Shown here one piece after another: positions 5,362-6,050 of a stretch of DNA of 6,050 nucleotides. The first letter of the stretch is position 1, and each line of letters starts with the position of its first letter. The stretch spans positions 1-6,050 of the forward strand of contig NZ_JAIVFR010000431.1 of assembly GCF_020829685.1 (NCBI RefSeq), given 5' to 3'. Below the pieces are notes generated by a model that was not told the origin of the DNA, did not search any database, and was given only the letters and a program-made list of their open reading frames with translations. The position numbers and the translations under genes are program-made. Source of the DNA: Nostoc sp. CHAB 5715 (GTDB taxonomy: Bacteria; Cyanobacteriota; Cyanobacteriia; Cyanobacteriales; Nostocaceae).

Positions 5362-5384
5362 GTGCTGAGTGCTTAGTGCTGAGT
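5362..5384. repeat. Heptamer repeat in the leader of the nucleotidyltransferase gene
   Basis: Three tandem heptamers, GTGCTGA GTGCTTA GTGCTGA, plus a trailing GT lie 7 bp upstream of the ATG at 5355. They resemble the AGTGCTG-type STRR repeats of Nostoc. They occupy the place where a ribosome binding site would normally be. Confidence 0.65.
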
Positions 5385-5422
5385 AACCCTATAGCGAAAC
5401 GGGGGGATTGAAGTAAGGACGC

Positions 5423-5450
5423 ATTATTTCTTATTGCACTCTCCACTCAA
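5423..5450 (-). promoter_or_regulatory. Possible promoter of the nucleotidyltransferase gene
   Basis: On the minus strand TTGAGT (5450-5445, 4 of 6) is followed after 16 bases by AATAAT (5428-5423, 5 of 6). Transcription would start near 5416, giving a leader of about 60 bases that includes the heptamer repeats. A weaker alternative is TATAGG closer to the gene. Confidence 0.35.
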
Positions 5451-5529
5451 AATAAATCTTTTTTTCTTTTTCCTGCGATCGCGGGGCTTGTGAGAAATGC
5501 GGGTTCTGCCTCCAGCATAGCTGCCTTCT

Positions 5530-5640
5530 TCAATTGCTTATAATTATGCACACGATAAAATATATGCTTTCTAGCTTGATTACACAAGATGTAAAAGTGA
5601 AATTACTTTGTGCTTTCACGTTTGAGTGTTTCGTGCACTC
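5530..5640 (-). pseudogene. Severed 3' end of the tandem-repeat gene
   Basis: Removing the 95-bp MITE and one CTC duplication joins the repeat frame to 37 further codons here, ending in TGA at 5532-5530. The first codons read ECTKHSNVKA, a worn copy of the repeat's ECAKHLNVKA, which shows that the frame continued before the insertion. The tail then becomes hydrophobic (about 14 residues near IYFIVCIII). No start codon or ribosome binding site of its own is present, so it is probably no longer translated. Confidence 0.6.
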
Positions 5641-5735
5641 TTAGGACTTACGCAAAAATCGCCCAAAAGCTTAATTTATCGAACCGCCAAGACGCCAAGA
5701 ACGCCAAGAATTCGTAGAGCGTGCGTAAGTCCTAA
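5641..5735. mobile_element. 95-bp MITE with perfect 14-bp termini inserted in the tandem-repeat gene
   Basis: TTAGGACTTACGCA (5641-5654) and its exact inverse TGCGTAAGTCCTAA (5722-5735) bound the element. CTC occurs on both sides, whereas an intact repeat unit has it once, so a 3-bp target duplication fits. The interior holds three near-tandem CGCCAAGA units (about 5685-5710). These termini are, from memory, very common in Nostoc; a 3-bp duplication would suit an IS5-type transposase, but this is inference. Confidence 0.8.
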
Positions 5736-6050
5736 CTCTGTAGCAGCTTCTGCCTTAACAGTAGCAACTTCCGCTTTCACGTTTAAGTGTTTCGCGTAGT
5801 CTGTAGCAGCTTCTGCCTTAACAGTAGCAACTTCCGCTTTCACGTTTAAGTGTTTCGCGCACTCTGTAGCAGCTTCTGCCTTAACAGTAGCAACTTCCGC
5901 TTTCACGTTTAAGTGTTTCGCGCACTCTGTAGCAGCTTCTGCCTTAACAGTAGCAACTTCCGCTTTCACGTTTAAGTGTTTCGCGTAGTCTGTAGCAGCT
6001 TCTGCCTTAACAGTAGCAACTTCCGCTTTCACGTTTAAGTGTTTCGCGCA
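5676..6050 (-). CDS. Tandem 21-residue repeat protein, start beyond the window, C-terminus replaced by a MITE
   Basis: The minus-strand frame is open from the window edge to TAA at 5676. It consists of near-identical 21-residue units, KAEVATVKAEAAT-(EC or DY)-AKHLNV, five of which are wholly or partly visible. Each unit divides into three heptads (VKAEVAT, VKAEAAT, ECAKHLN), with Ala or Leu at two positions spaced 3-4, consistent with an alanine-rich helix or coiled coil. The first two heptads are themselves similar in DNA. No signal peptide or start is within view, and an in-frame GTG at 6032 is internal to the repeat. The last 19 residues (LGLTHALRILG...AVR) are read from the inserted MITE. 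I do not recognise a family. Frame conservation over all units supports coding, but function is unknown. Confidence 0.5.
   Translation of the reverse strand, partial: CAKHLNVKAEVATVKAEAATDYAKHLNVKAEVATVKAEAATECAKHLNVKAEVATVKAEAATECAKHLNVKAEVATVKAEAATDYAKHLNVKAEVATVKAEAATELGLTHALRILGVLGVLAVR
5738..6050. repeat. 63-bp tandem repeat array running off the right edge
   Basis: Units begin at 5738, 5801, 5864, 5927 and 5990 with an exact 63-bp period, and the last is cut by the window end. They are almost identical apart from a short variable block, GTAGT or CACT, just before each CTGTAGC. A degraded unit continues left of the MITE at about 5603-5640. The period is a multiple of three, and each unit is built of three 21-bp blocks. 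Confidence 0.95.

Noticed and set aside
5447..5518. 24-codon minus-strand frame MLEAEPAFLTSP... with a GAAGG upstream
   Set aside because: The ribosome-binding-like spacing is reasonable, but the frame is too short and unrecognised to call. It lies downstream of the broken repeat gene.
5738..6050. CRISPR array
   Set aside because: The repeats are contiguous 63-bp units with no unique spacers, so this is a coding-type tandem repeat.

Overview
The window looks like chromosomal DNA of a filamentous, Nostoc/Anabaena-type cyanobacterium. Support comes from six copies of the HIP1 octamer GCGATCGC (starting near 129, 534, 1952, 3154, 3401 and 5475), two clusters of short tandem heptamer repeats typical of that group, a Uma2-family (DUF820) gene, a lumen-type pentapeptide-repeat protein, and many small inverted-repeat elements with no transposase gene. 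No rRNA, tRNA or CRISPR array was seen. Family names come from recall of protein families, not from a database search.

Positions 47-1770 (minus strand) hold a two-gene unit. An exported pentapeptide-repeat protein overlaps purK by four bases (ATGA), and a stem-loop with a T run closes the unit. The 625 bp from 1771 to 2395 hold no gene I can support. They carry a dyad just upstream of the pentapeptide gene, an imperfect hairpin, and a 122-bp inverted-repeat element with six TCCCTAC heptamers; about 300 bp of AT-rich leader follow. A small conserved cyanobacterial membrane protein (2396-2719, plus) then ends at a perfect 17-bp stem-loop terminator.

Positions 2805-4450 are a mosaic of broken and mobile DNA. 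A fragment of a TIGR03032 (DUF4915)-like gene abuts a 133-bp structured repeat. A Uma2 nuclease-fold gene follows, with its own recognisable promoter and ribosome binding site. A second copy of the same 133-bp repeat comes next, about 93% identical once two insertions are removed: a 168-bp MITE with an 8-bp target duplication and a 36-bp palindromic insert. The intact first copy serves as the empty site for both insertions. A 179-bp MITE with perfect 19-bp termini and a 10-bp target duplication then ends exactly at the stop codon of the next gene.

Positions 4450-5355 (minus) encode an AbiEii/AbiGii-type nucleotidyltransferase (type IV toxin fold). Its first ~70 residues look like a small partner protein fused to it. 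Its leader contains a heptamer repeat. At the right edge, a minus-strand gene built of 63-bp units (21 residues, three heptads) runs off the window. A 95-bp MITE interrupts its 3' end and supplies a new C-terminus and stop codon; the severed original tail can still be read at 5530-5640.

Only the purK pair reads as an operon. The rest are single genes separated by non-autonomous elements, as in an accessory region reshaped by repeated small insertions.
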